Assembly (NCBI GenBank): GCA_025056355.1
Contig: JANWWI010000029.1
Span: 1 to 35,204, forward strand
Length of the DNA stretch: 35,204 nt
Direction of reading: 5' to 3'
DNA from: Casimicrobiaceae bacterium
GTDB taxonomy: Bacteria; Pseudomonadota; Gammaproteobacteria; Burkholderiales; Casimicrobiaceae
In this document: positions 23,297-31,431 of the stretch, piece after piece
Layout: every line of letters begins with the position of its first letter
How positions within the stretch are numbered: position 1 is the first letter of the stretch
Translations under genes and position numbers: made by a program
Notes under the pieces: generated by a model
The model's input: the letters and a program-made list of their open reading frames with translations, nothing else
Told to the model about the DNA's origin: nothing
Database searches by the model: none

Positions 23297-25090
23297 ATGA
23301 TGAGGCCTGCTGCGCCAAGCGAACCTCTACCCGCCTCGATCGAGGCCGCGCTGCGGCGCGATCCCTCCGACCCACTTGCCTGGATCGCAGTTGCACAGTG
23401 GCTCGAGCCCCGGCAAGGGCCCGAAGCTGCGGCTCAGACCCTCGAGCGGGTGCTCGCGCGGGTGCGCGACCCGGAGCCGCTGCTTCAGTTCATGATCCGC
23501 GCCTTGGCCGCCCGGCCTGCGCATCCGCTTCGCCTCCGAGCGCTCAACCTGCGCGCGGGGCTTCGCCCCGAGGATCCGCAGGCGCTGGTGGCCCTCGGCC
23601 GAGCGCTCCTGGACACCGCCGCCGCCACGACAGCGCGCAAACCGCTACGCGCAGCAGTCGAGCGCGGCGTGGAGGCTGCCGATGTGCTTTTGTCGCTTGC
23701 CTCGCTTGAGTTACTCGAACGCGACTACGAACGCGCCGAAGCGCTGTATCGGCGGGTGCTTGAGCAGGCCCCCGAGCAGCTCGAGGCCCATTGCGGGCTC
23801 TTTTTTCTCGCGCTGTCGCAATGGCGCTGGGCCGAAGCCGAGCGCGCGCGAGCGCAGGTGCGTGCGCTTGCGGCCAAGCGCGGCGAAGTGCGCAAGCTGC
23901 CTTGGCATCAGCTGCTCATGGTCTATGGCGACGACCCGCCGGCGCTTTTTCCGGGGGTACGTCCCGCGCCGCCCTTGCGAGCCCGTCCGCGCACGCATGC
24001 GGGCCGGCTGCGCGTGGGGTATCTTTCAAGCGATTTTCACACCCACGCCACGGCGATCCTGATGGCGGGGCTCTTCGAACGACACGACCGCACGCGCTTC
24101 GAATGCTTTCTCTACAGCTACGGTCCCCGCGGCGAGGATGCATACCGAAACCGCCTGCGCGCAGCCGCCGAACACTGGTGCGACTTGAACGAGCTCGACG
24201 ATGAGGCGGCAAGCGAACGCATCCGCCGCGACCGGCTCGACGTGCTGATCGAACTGAAGGGTCATACCTACGGCACGCGGCTCGGCATCACCGCGCGGCG
24301 TCCCTGTCCGATACAGCTTCACTATTTGGGCTTTCCGGGCCCGATTGGCGGCTACGGGATCGACGGCTTTATCGCAGATGAGGTCACGGTGCCGCCCGGG
24401 GCCGAAGGCGAATTCCCGGAGACGGTGCTTCGCTTGCCGCGCTGCTATCAGGTCAACGACAGTCGCCGCCCGCGGCCGAAACCGGCCTTGCGCCAGGCCC
24501 ACGGCTTGCCGGAGGAGGCCATCGTCCTGGCGAACTTCAACCAGAGCTGGAAAATCACCGAGCCTTTCATGCGCATTTGGCTTGAGGCGCTTGCGCGGCA
24601 TCCGCGCGCATGTCTGTGGCTGCTCGATCCGGGTGAACGGGCACGCACCGAGGCCCTTCGCTTGGCCGCGCAAGTGGGCCTCCCCGAGCCCGAGCGCCGG
24701 CTCATCTTCGCCGCACGCGCCGAACCCGAGGCCCATATCGACCGCTTGGCGCTCGCCGACCTCGCCCTCGACCAGCTGCCCTGCTCAAGCCATACCACGG
24801 CCGCCGATGCGTTGTGGGCCGGGGTGCCGCTGCTGACCTGTGCGGGCGCGCGCTTCGCGGGACGCGTCGGCGCAAGCGTGGCTCGTGCGGCCGGTCTGGA
24901 TCGCTTCGTGGTCGATGACCGCGAGGCCTACGCGCGCAAGCTCGACCAACTGCTCACAAATCCCCAGCTTCTCGCCGAGGCAAAAGCCGAGCTCAACCTC
25001 CGCCGCGATCGGCTAGCGCTGTTTGATACGGATGCTTTCACGCGCGATTTTGAGGCGCTGCTTACGGCGCTATTCACGCCAAGCGCCTAG
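23297..25090 (+). CDS. TPR-containing GT41 (O-GlcNAc transferase-like) glycosyltransferase
   Basis: The 597-residue protein joins an N-terminal all-helical TPR-like region (about 10-200, with repeats such as ERDYERAEALYRRVLEQAPEQ) to a SPINDLY/OGT-type catalytic domain (from 235). Visible motifs are GRLRVGYLSSDFHTHATAIL, LHYLGFPGPIGGYGIDGFIAD, NQSWKITEPFMRIW near 415, and TTAADALWAGVPLLT near 500, which marks the nucleotide-sugar site. It has no signal peptide, so it should act in the cytoplasm on proteins, perhaps with UDP-GlcNAc; the target is unknown. The start is ATG 23297 (a second ATG at 23300 is equally possible); no strong ribosome binding site is seen. It is divergent from groESL and transcribed alone. 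Confidence 0.88.
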   Translation: MMRPAAPSEPLPASIEAALRRDPSDPLAWIAVAQWLEPRQGPEAAAQTLERVLARVRDPEPLLQFMIRALAARPAHPLRLRALNLRAGLRPEDPQALVALGRALLDTAAATTARKPLRAAVERGVEAADVLLSLASLELLERDYERAEALYRRVLEQAPEQLEAHCGLFFLALSQWRWAEAERARAQVRALAAKRGEVRKLPWHQLLMVYGDDPPALFPGVRPAPPLRARPRTHAGRLRVGYLSSDFHTHATAILMAGLFERHDRTRFECFLYSYGPRGEDAYRNRLRAAAEHWCDLNELDDEAASERIRRDRLDVLIELKGHTYGTRLGITARRPCPIQLHYLGFPGPIGGYGIDGFIADEVTVPPGAEGEFPETVLRLPRCYQVNDSRRPRPKPALRQAHGLPEEAIVLANFNQSWKITEPFMRIWLEALARHPRACLWLLDPGERARTEALRLAAQVGLPEPERRLIFAARAEPEAHIDRLALADLALDQLPCSSHTTAADALWAGVPLLTCAGARFAGRVGASVARAAGLDRFVVDDREAYARKLDQLLTNPQLLAEAKAELNLRRDRLALFDTDAFTRDFEALLTALFTPSA

Positions 25091-25235
25091 CCGCAGCGTC
25101 GGCGCTTGCAGCAGGCTCGCTGCGATTCGTGCGAAGCCAAGGAGCGGTCCGGAGGTGTTTTGCGCTTACAAACGGTTACATCGGCATCGAGCTCGCAACG
25201 AAGCCGCTGTGGATATTGCTGGGTCAAACGGCACA

Positions 25236-25265
25236 CCCGGCCCGCGACTGTTTCGCGGTTCCGGG
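25236..25265 (+). promoter_or_regulatory. Two-tier stem-loop in the leader of the LTXXQ gene
   Basis: CCGCGA (25242-25247) pairs with TCGCGG (25253-25258) around CTGTT, and an outer CCCGG (25236-25240) pairs with CCGGG (25261-25265). It lies after the GT41 gene (stop 25090) and 44 bases before the next start. It may be a terminator of the GT41 gene, though no T-run follows, or a leader structure of the next gene. Confidence 0.4.
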
Positions 25266-25309
25266 CGGGTACTTCGCTTCGCCTCGAAGAGAAAAAGGAC
25301 GTTCCATCG

Positions 25310-25702
25310 ATGAAACCATTACAACACTTCGCCTCGGCTTTCTTGGCCACGGCAACGTTTGTCTTGTTCGCCTCGGCCGCCCCGGCGCGTGATGTCGACG
25401 CGCCCGCCCGTATGGGGCAGATGCCGCCCGGCGAACGAATCGTGCAGGCGCTCAACCTCGATGGGGCGCGCGCGGAACAGGTTCGCTCGATCATGCGCCG
25501 TTCGTTCGAAGAGCGCCGCGCGGTCTGGGCTGACCTGAAGGACCACCATGACCCCGCGGCGCGCGAGGCCGCGCGCGCGCAGCTTCAGTCGATCCGCGAA
25601 CGTACGCGCGCCCAACTCGCGCAGGTGCTCACGGCCGATGAGATGCAGAAGCTCAGGTCGATGCGCAGGCATCCCGACGCGAAGCGGCCCAAGCAAGACT
25701 GA
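25310..25702 (+). CDS. Small periplasmic LTXXQ/CpxP-like protein
   Basis: The ATG at 25310 has AAAAAGGA about 10 bases upstream and gives 130 residues. A clear signal peptide (MKPLQHFASAFLATATFVLF) ends near SAAPA. The mature protein is helical and charged, with ERIVQALNLDGARAEQVRSIM, a central EERRAVWADLKDHH helix and LTADEMQKL, matching the LTXXQ pattern of the CpxP/Spy/CnrX-type group. Those proteins act as periplasmic stress chaperones or metal sensors; which role applies here cannot be told. No cpxAR-type regulator is adjacent. The larger frame from 25106 has no family match before this start. Confidence 0.8.
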   Translation: MKPLQHFASAFLATATFVLFASAAPARDVDAPARMGQMPPGERIVQALNLDGARAEQVRSIMRRSFEERRAVWADLKDHHDPAAREAARAQLQSIRERTRAQLAQVLTADEMQKLRSMRRHPDAKRPKQD

Positions 25703-25734
25703 CGCACGCTGCGCACGCGCGTTCCAGGGGCACG

Positions 25735-26517
25735 CTACCAATCGAGCGTCTGAGCGATTTGCTCGGCCGCCTCGCGTAGCGCGGGAAGAAATTCCTCGAC
25801 GTTGGCCAGGTTCATGCGTGAGGTCGGGCCGTGGGCCGCGACCGCCGCAACGACTTTGCCCTGATCGTTTGCAATCGGCACGGCGAGGCAGAAAATCCCG
25901 GGCAGATACTCCTCGTTGTCAACCGCGAAGCCCTGGCGCCGAATCCGCGCAAATTCGGCTTCGAGCGCCGTGACCGAGGTGATGGTGTTTCGCGTTTGCG
26001 CCACGAGTGGTGCGGCCGTGAGGAGCCGATCACGCGCCCGTTTCGTCGCATGCGCGAGGAAGATCTTGCCGCTTGCGCTCGCATAGAGCGGGATTTTGGA
26101 GCCCGCGTGGAAGTTGATGCGCAGCGGCCAGTCAGCTTCCACGCGTTCCAGATACATCACATGATGGCCATTCGGAATGGCGAGATTGCAGGTCTCGCCG
26201 ATTTTTTCGACCAGCTCCTCGAGGATGGCCAGTCGTGCCGAACGCCACGGGGAATTGAGCAGGACATTGCCAGCAAGCGTGGTGAGCCGCTCTCCGGGCA
26301 AGTAACGCTTCGCGTTCGGTTCGCGCAGAAGAATGCCCGCCTCCTCGAGCATGTTCAGAATGCGAAACACGGTCGCCTTCGGTAACCGTAGCGCCTGCAT
26401 AATCTCTGTGAGGCTGACGGAGCGCTCGCTGTTGGCAACGAACTCCATGACCGCCAGTGACCGTAACGCCGCCGAACCTCCCTCCCGGCCTTCCTCTCCG
26501 ACACGAGTCTCCAACAC
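25735..26517 (-). CDS. IclR-family transcriptional regulator
   Basis: The protein has an N-terminal winged helix-turn-helix (SLTEIMQALRLPKATVFRI) and the C-terminal IclR effector domain, ending MNLANVEEFLPALREAAEQI. IclR regulators usually control degradation or multidrug genes and bind small organic acids. Frame opens at 26580; I prefer GTG 26517, 11 bases after a perfect AAGGAGGG, giving 261 residues, the usual family size. The target is unknown; the neighbouring NRDE gene is divergent across 301 bases, and glycerate kinase lies 2 kb away. An inverted repeat in its upstream region may be an operator. Confidence 0.9.
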   Translation of the reverse strand: MLETRVGEEGREGGSAALRSLAVMEFVANSERSVSLTEIMQALRLPKATVFRILNMLEEAGILLREPNAKRYLPGERLTTLAGNVLLNSPWRSARLAILEELVEKIGETCNLAIPNGHHVMYLERVEADWPLRINFHAGSKIPLYASASGKIFLAHATKRARDRLLTAAPLVAQTRNTITSVTALEAEFARIRRQGFAVDNEEYLPGIFCLAVPIANDQGKVVAAVAAHGPTSRMNLANVEEFLPALREAAEQIAQTLDW

Positions 26518-26553
26518 GAGCTTTCCATCCCTCCTTATCGATATTTGCCGTCT

Positions 26554-26563
26554 GAACCGGTTC
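26554..26563. promoter_or_regulatory. GAACCGGTTC palindrome upstream of the IclR gene
   Basis: This 10-base perfect palindrome is 36 bases before the preferred IclR start, where autoregulation by an IclR dimer would be expected. A site this short can occur by chance in GC-rich DNA. Confidence 0.3.
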
Positions 26564-26818
26564 GACCTTGCGAAGCACAACGCGGAAGAATCACGAAAGC
26601 TCCGCGCGGCAAATGCTCGCCCGTAACCGGCTTCCCGGGATTATGCGGCAAGTTTCAATAATGGAAGCCTGTGCATCGGTGGTCCGTGCGCTTGCTTGCC
26701 TGCAAACTCGCCGAGCTGCGGATTCTCGTCGCGCAAGCGCCGCAGTCGCTGTGCTCCAGCAAGCCTCGGCCAGCGACCGGGACCCCGAGCCGCAACAGCT
26801 CGCACAAAATGCTCGGGC

Positions 26819-27620
26819 ATGTGCATCGCCGTGTTTCGCTGGGCGCCCGGCTCAGAGGAGCCGTTTTTTCCTCGCGGCCAACCGCGATGAATACCGCGCT
26901 CGGCCAGCCCAGCCGCTGGCGCGTTGGAGCGACGGCAACATCGTTGCGGGGCGCGATCTTGCCCGCGGGGGAACCTGGCTTGCGCTGTCCCCGCGCCCGA
27001 CCCATCGAGGGGAGCCGGCCGGGCTTCGCTTCGGCTTCGTGACCAACGTCCGAAGCGCACGCCCACGCAAGGCCGGCGCACCCTCGCGCGGCACGTTAGT
27101 GCCCTCGTTTCTACTCGGGGCGGACACGCCGCTTGAGTTTGCCGTGAGACTTGCTCGCGAGGCCGGCGCCTTCGACGAGTTCAATCTTTTACTTGGCGAG
27201 ATTTCACCGCGCGCCGTCGAGCTCGCCTTCCTCCACAGTCCAAGCGGCGCGGCCCGCCGGCTCGGGCCCGGACTCTATGGCGTCTCGAACGCAAACCTCG
27301 ACACGCCGTGGCCGAAGCTCGTGCGCCTCAAGCAAGCTCTCGCTCATGCGCTGGCGCCAAGCCAGCGCGCCGAGCGCGATCAGCGCCTGCTGCGTGTCCT
27401 CGCTGATACGCAGCGCGCTCCGGATGCCGCGCTTCCGAGCACGGGAGTTCCCCTCGACTGGGAACGCGCGCTCTCGGCGATCTTTATCGATCGGGCGGAG
27501 TACGGCACACGCTGCTCCTCGCTCGTGTCGATCGAAGCCTCGAGTCGTGCGCGCTTTTTCGAGCGCACCTGGCACCGAAACGATCGCCCAAGCGACGTCG
27601 AAATCGTGCTGCCTCCGTAG
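26819..27620 (+). pseudogene. TANGO2/NRDE-family protein gene with an apparent frameshift
   Basis: The family N-terminus MCIAVFRWAPGSEEPFF starts at ATG 26819 in one frame. The conserved LAANRDEYRARPAQPLARW and the rest lie in another. The break is at a run of six T (26864-26869): removing one T joins them as EEPFFLAANRDE and gives a 266-residue protein of normal family length. As read, the first frame stops at 26888-26890. The rest shows family features (GGTWLAL, GFVTNVRS, FNLLLG, GLYGVSNANLDTPWPKL, GTRCSSLVSI), so the gene was recently functional. It may be a sequencing error, a real pseudogene, or a +1 frameshift. TANGO2 homologues are linked to haem trafficking in other organisms, but the bacterial role is unclear. 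No strong ribosome binding site is seen. Confidence 0.8.
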
Positions 27621-27626
27621 GGAGGC
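27611..27626 (+). terminator. Short hairpin at the end of the NRDE gene
   Basis: GCCTCC (27611-27616) and GGAGGC (27621-27626) pair perfectly around GTAG, overlapping the stop codon. There is no T-run, so termination is only a possibility. Confidence 0.3.
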
Positions 27627-27748
27627 GCCTCGGCAGACGCCGGGTGCGACCGAGGCCGCGCGTTCCGTCGCGCCATTCGCCCGGGTTCGATCGCGTTAGG
27701 CGATCCCTTGCCGGGACTCCGGCCTCAAAGCAGGCGCACGGGGTTTGC

Positions 27749-28063
27749 TCAGTGCACCGAAGCGGCTCGCAGGAAGCGCACAAGCGTGCCATCGGCCAAC
27801 ACGATGTCCGACGGCCCCACCCGCCGCGCGCCGTCGAAATCTCGGCGCGTCAACAGCAAATCGTGCCCGACGCCGCTACCCTCGACGAGGACATCGTCGG
27901 GCTGCGTGAACTCGTCGGGCAGTTGCAAATAATCGGCGCTAAAAACCTCTCCACCCACGAGCACATGCGAGGCATCCTGCATGGCGGCTGCAAGCATGCC
28001 CGTAAAGGCAGCCTCTTGTGCACTTTCATGCCGACGACGGACTCGGCTTGAACCACGGGACAT
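27749..28063 (-). CDS. Small uncharacterised protein, 104 residues
   Basis: ATG at 28063 is preceded by GGAGGTGG at 8 bases and by a promoter-like TTGAAA, 17 bases, TATCTA. The protein is Met-Ser-Arg-rich at the start, then has AFTGMLAAAMQDASHVLVGGEVFSADYLQLPDEF, EGSGVGHDLLLTRRDFDGARRVGPSDIVLADGTLVRFLRAA. There is no signal peptide or membrane segment and no cysteine. The regular strand-like segments and good composition suggest a small soluble domain. I do not recognise the family. It stands alone, convergent with the NRDE gene. A frame extending to GTG 28081 is possible but has a poorer site. Confidence 0.7.
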   Translation of the reverse strand: MSRGSSRVRRRHESAQEAAFTGMLAAAMQDASHVLVGGEVFSADYLQLPDEFTQPDDVLVEGSGVGHDLLLTRRDFDGARRVGPSDIVLADGTLVRFLRAASVH

Positions 28064-28391
28064 TGCTAACCACCTCCACACCCGCTTAGATAGAGAACGC
28101 CGGCCGGTGTTTCAAGTCCGGCTCTCAGAGCCTGCAACCACGTGGGCTTTGCTGTCTGATCGCCCCCGAACGGCCGCCCCCCGGCGATGCCAAGCGCGCC
28201 TCCGCCGCGGCAAGCTCAGGTTTGCCTCGGAAGTGCAAGATGCAAAACGGCCTGTCAAGCACCGTCGGCAGTGTCTCGGACAGCGCGAGTTCGTGCGCGG
28301 CGCTTGAAGCTCATGAACGGCCCGACGAATCTGCGCCGGCATGGAAGCCCGGTTCGGGCGCACGATGGGAATCGGCGCTCGCCCGTTACTT
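28064..28391. other. Intergenic region upstream of the small gene
   Basis: These 328 bases lie between the small gene and the end of the glycerate kinase gene. They contain the small gene's promoter and a GGCTCTCAGAGCC inverted repeat at 28120-28132. The rest shows no coding frame that I can support, and no clear terminator for the lpxL-garK operon. Confidence 0.4.
28087..28115 (-). promoter_or_regulatory. Promoter of the 104-residue gene
   Basis: On the minus strand TTGAAA (28115-28110), exactly 17 bases, then TATCTA (28092-28087). Transcription would start near 28080, giving a leader of about 17 bases that contains the GGAGGTGG ribosome binding site. Confidence 0.5.
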
Positions 28392-29540
28392 TCACTGACG
28401 CAACCGCGCGAGCTGGCGGGCCGTGCGCTCGATGAGCAGCTCGGCTTCGGCCAGCGCTTCCTCAAGCGACATTGGCCGATCGGTGATCGAAAAGCATCCG
28501 CCATCGAAGACCATTTCGAGGGCCGGCAAATCCTCCGCGGCAAGCCCCCCCGAGAGCAAGGTCGCGCGCGCGCCAGCTGCTGCCACCGCGCGGAAGCACT
28601 GCGCAGCCACGTACGGAGTCTTGCCGGCAAGCGTCTGTGCATCGCTTCGACCTTCCCCGGTGATAAGCCAGTCTGCCCCCGCGCAGGCTGTCTCGAGCCC
28701 GATCAGTCGCGCCACCGTAGCTGCACCCGATTCAAAACGCCCGCCGACGAGTTGCAAGGCATAACCAAGTCCCCCTGCCGCACCGGTGCCGGGGGCGTGA
28801 CGCGCCGAGCGACCCAGTGCCGCCTCGAGCCGATCGGCGTAGTTTTCAAGCACGGCATCAAGCCGTTCGATCTGGCCGACGGGTACGCCTTTCTGCGGTC
28901 CAAACGTGGCCGTGGCGCCCCGCGGGCCGAGAAAGGGGTTGTCGACATCGGTGAGTAGCCGAATCGTGCACTCCGACAACCGCCGGTCGAGCCCCGTGGC
29001 GTCGACGGAGATGAGCCGCGCGAGGCCTGCCGGGGTCGGTTCGACGCTGCGCCGAAAGGTGCCCGTAAAGCGCACGCCGAGCGCCGCGAGCAGCCCCGCG
29101 CCCCCGTCGTTGGTACTCGTACCGCCGAGACCGATATAGAAGTGTCGAATGCCCTCATCGAGCAACAAGCGCACCAACTCGCCAACGCCGACCGTCGAAC
29201 GCGCCTCGACCGGCACGGCGAGATTCTCGGCCGATTCGATGCCGACGATCCGCGCCACTTCAATCAGGGCTGCCTCATACGGACCCTCGCGGAACAGCGC
29301 GTAGGTCACCTCCACACTCTGCCCCGCAGCGTTTCGCACGAGGGCTTGGCGGCATCGTGCGCTTTTGCCTCCGAGCGCCCCGAGCACCGCCTCCAGCGTG
29401 CCTTCGCCGCCGTCGGCCATCGGCCGCTCGAGAATTTGCGTCTCCGGTCTCACGGCTCGCACCCCACGCGCGATGGCCGAGGCCACGCGCGGGGCTGACA
29501 GCGAGCCTTTGAAGGAGTCCGGCGCGATCACCAGTTTCAT
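28392..29540 (-). CDS. garK: Glycerate 2-kinase (GarK/GlxK family)
   Basis: This enzyme converts D-glycerate and ATP to 2-phosphoglycerate, feeding glyoxylate, hydroxypyruvate or sugar-acid breakdown into glycolysis. The ATG at 29540 (MKLVIAPDSFKGSLSA) gives 382 residues; the longer frame to 29600 adds unrelated sequence inside the sua5 gene. Family motifs are DSFKGSLSA, RPMADGGEGT, YIGLGGTSTNDGGAGLL, GTGAAGGLGYAL and GEGRSDAQTLAGKTP. It starts 2 bases after the sua5 stop and closes a four-gene minus-strand operon. Confidence 0.93.
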   Translation of the reverse strand: MKLVIAPDSFKGSLSAPRVASAIARGVRAVRPETQILERPMADGGEGTLEAVLGALGGKSARCRQALVRNAAGQSVEVTYALFREGPYEAALIEVARIVGIESAENLAVPVEARSTVGVGELVRLLLDEGIRHFYIGLGGTSTNDGGAGLLAALGVRFTGTFRRSVEPTPAGLARLISVDATGLDRRLSECTIRLLTDVDNPFLGPRGATATFGPQKGVPVGQIERLDAVLENYADRLEAALGRSARHAPGTGAAGGLGYALQLVGGRFESGAATVARLIGLETACAGADWLITGEGRSDAQTLAGKTPYVAAQCFRAVAAAGARATLLSGGLAAEDLPALEMVFDGGCFSITDRPMSLEEALAEAELLIERTARQLARLRQ

Positions 29541-29542
29541 CG

Positions 29543-30526
29543 TCAAGACGGCCTCAAGGTCGCGCTGGCTCGCCGAAGGCGATCCTGCACCGCGTCCCAC
29601 TCAACACCCTGCGGCGGGGTCTCGACGACAATGACATCGATGCCTGGACGATCGAGCGCACGAAGCGCCGCGTAGAGATGGTGCTCCCAGAGCTCGGGCC
29701 GGTCACCAGGCAGGCTGATGCGCTCGGAAACGCCCGGAAGCGCCTCCTCGAGGACGCTGTGATGAATCAACCCGACGCGCCGCCCGGCCTGCGCATGTTC
29801 GAGCAGCTCGCCCGCAAGCGCTGAAGTGACGAGGCAGCGCATGGGTCGCTTGGGAGCATAGTGCACGGCCAAGCTGCCCGAAGCCCGTGGTGCGCCGCTG
29901 AGCGACTGCTCAAGGGGCACCGCGAGCAGCGCTTCGATCTCAGGCCCGCGGATGCGCCCCGGCCGCAGGATTCGCACCCGAGTCGTGGTGAGATCGACGA
30001 TTGTGGATTCCACGCCGACCTCGCAGGCGCCGCCATCGAGCACGAGCAGATCCGACTCGTCGCAAAACTCATCGAGCACGTGCGCCGCGGTGGTCGGACT
30101 CACGTGCCCGAAGCGATTAGCCGATGGCGCCGCCAGCGGTCGCCCAAGACGCTCAAGCAGCCTGCGCGCGAGCCGGTGCGCGGGCACGCGCAGACCGACG
30201 CTCGCCTGGCCGCCGGTCACCACCGGATCGATCATCTCCGCTTTCGGAACGATCAGCGTGAGCGGCCCTGGCCAGAACGCGCGCGCGAGTCGCTCGGCGG
30301 CCTCGGGCCAGTGCGCGGCGAGCGACCGCGCGCCTTCGATCGAAGGCACGTGCACGATGAGCGGATGATCCGCCGGCCGACGCTTGAGGGCGAAGATACG
30401 CCGCACGACCTCAGGCCGCGTCGCATCGCCAGCGAGCCCGTAGACGGTTTCGGTCGGAATGGCCACGAGCCGCCCCTCCGACAGCGCGGCCACCGCCTCA
30501 TCCAGGTCCTGAGTCAGGCGCGCCAT
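29543..30526 (-). CDS. sua5: L-threonylcarbamoyladenylate synthase, full-length Sua5 type
   Basis: Sua5/YrdC makes threonylcarbamoyl-AMP for the t6A modification of ANN-decoding tRNAs in the cytoplasm. ATG 30526 gives 327 residues, with the YrdC domain (VAIPTETVYGLAGDA, KRRPADHPLIVHV, LRVPAHRLARRLLE, SANRFGHVSPTTAAHV) and a C-terminal Sua5 domain (HYAPKRPMRCLV onward). The start overlaps the stop of the upstream acyltransferase by one base (TGATG), suggesting coupled translation. The short TsaC form lacks the second domain, so the Sua5 name fits better here. Confidence 0.93.
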   Translation of the reverse strand: MARLTQDLDEAVAALSEGRLVAIPTETVYGLAGDATRPEVVRRIFALKRRPADHPLIVHVPSIEGARSLAAHWPEAAERLARAFWPGPLTLIVPKAEMIDPVVTGGQASVGLRVPAHRLARRLLERLGRPLAAPSANRFGHVSPTTAAHVLDEFCDESDLLVLDGGACEVGVESTIVDLTTTRVRILRPGRIRGPEIEALLAVPLEQSLSGAPRASGSLAVHYAPKRPMRCLVTSALAGELLEHAQAGRRVGLIHHSVLEEALPGVSERISLPGDRPELWEHHLYAALRALDRPGIDVIVVETPPQGVEWDAVQDRLRRASATLRPS

Positions 30527-31431
30527 CAGTAGACGCCTTTCATCCCTGGCGGGCGGGTTTTGAAGCGTCGATGCGTCCAAAGGTATTGCGCAAGCCGCAC
30601 GCCGTTGTCGCCGGTGATCTGCGATTCGATGAAGGCGTTCACACGGCGCGCATCGGCCGCATCATCTCCGGAGGGGAAATCCTCCCAAGCCGGGTGGAAG
30701 CGCACGTCGTAGCCAGTACCGTCGGCGCGTTGGGTGGCCACCACCGGCACCACCGCCGCGCCGGTGAGTTTGGCAATTCGCGACACGCCGGTAATCGTTG
30801 CCGCCGGCACATTGAAAAAAGGCACGAACACCGAGTCGCGCGCACCAAAGTCCATGTCGGGGAGATAGTAAAGCGGCAGCCCCTCGCGCATCGCGCGGAT
30901 GATGGGTCGCACGCCTTCGGTGCGGGCAATGATTTTCGAGTGACCGAAGCGGGTGCGCCCCGCAAGCAGCCGGCGATCGAACTCAGCATTCGACTGCGTG
31001 GAGTAAAGCGAACAGCCCGAGGTGTCGACCGAAATCCGAATGGCGGCGGCATCCAGCCCCACAAAATGCGGACAGAGCCAGATCACCGGCCGGCGCTGCG
31101 AGGCAGGCCCCTCGTAAAAACGCCGCCAGTGGTGCTCATCATGCAAGCGCACATAGCGCCGGATCGCCTCGGCACTGCCGCGCCAGAGAAGCCCGTGCTC
31201 AAGCGCAGCCTGAAGATAGGCTCGAAGATGCTCGCGCACGAGCCGCTTGCGCTCGGCCTCGGTCAGGTTCGGGAAGCAGAGCCGAAGGTTGGTGAGCGCA
31301 ATCCTTCGCCGTGCCCGTGCCAGCGGTGCGGCCAACACCACAAGCGCCTGCGACAGGGGTCGCATCCAGGTCGGCGGAAGGCTCGCAAGCAGTCGGACCC
31401 CGAGATCGAGCGCAACACCGGCCAGACTCAT
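30526..31431 (-). CDS. Lipid A acyltransferase, LpxL/HtrB family (second of two)
   Basis: The enzyme adds a secondary acyl chain to the lipid A precursor at the inner membrane. ATG 31431 (MSLAGVALDLGVRLL) overlaps the upstream acyltransferase stop by 4 bases (ATGA), giving 301 residues; the longer frame to 31893 lies inside that gene and is not real. One membrane helix lies near residues 3-20. The HX4D catalytic motif is His122-Asp127 in CPHFVGLD, and the substrate motif PLYYLPDMDFGARDSVFVPFFN is clear. Whether it transfers lauroyl or myristoyl cannot be told. The two copies are in tandem, so each probably acts at a different position. Confidence 0.92.
   Translation of the reverse strand: MSLAGVALDLGVRLLASLPPTWMRPLSQALVVLAAPLARARRRIALTNLRLCFPNLTEAERKRLVREHLRAYLQAALEHGLLWRGSAEAIRRYVRLHDEHHWRRFYEGPASQRRPVIWLCPHFVGLDAAAIRISVDTSGCSLYSTQSNAEFDRRLLAGRTRFGHSKIIARTEGVRPIIRAMREGLPLYYLPDMDFGARDSVFVPFFNVPAATITGVSRIAKLTGAAVVPVVATQRADGTGYDVRFHPAWEDFPSGDDAADARRVNAFIESQITGDNGVRLAQYLWTHRRFKTRPPGMKGVY

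Noticed and set aside
26568-27620. 350-codon single frame as the NRDE gene start
   Set aside because: The first 80 or so codons do not resemble the family; the true N-terminus MCIAVFRW is in another frame at 26819.
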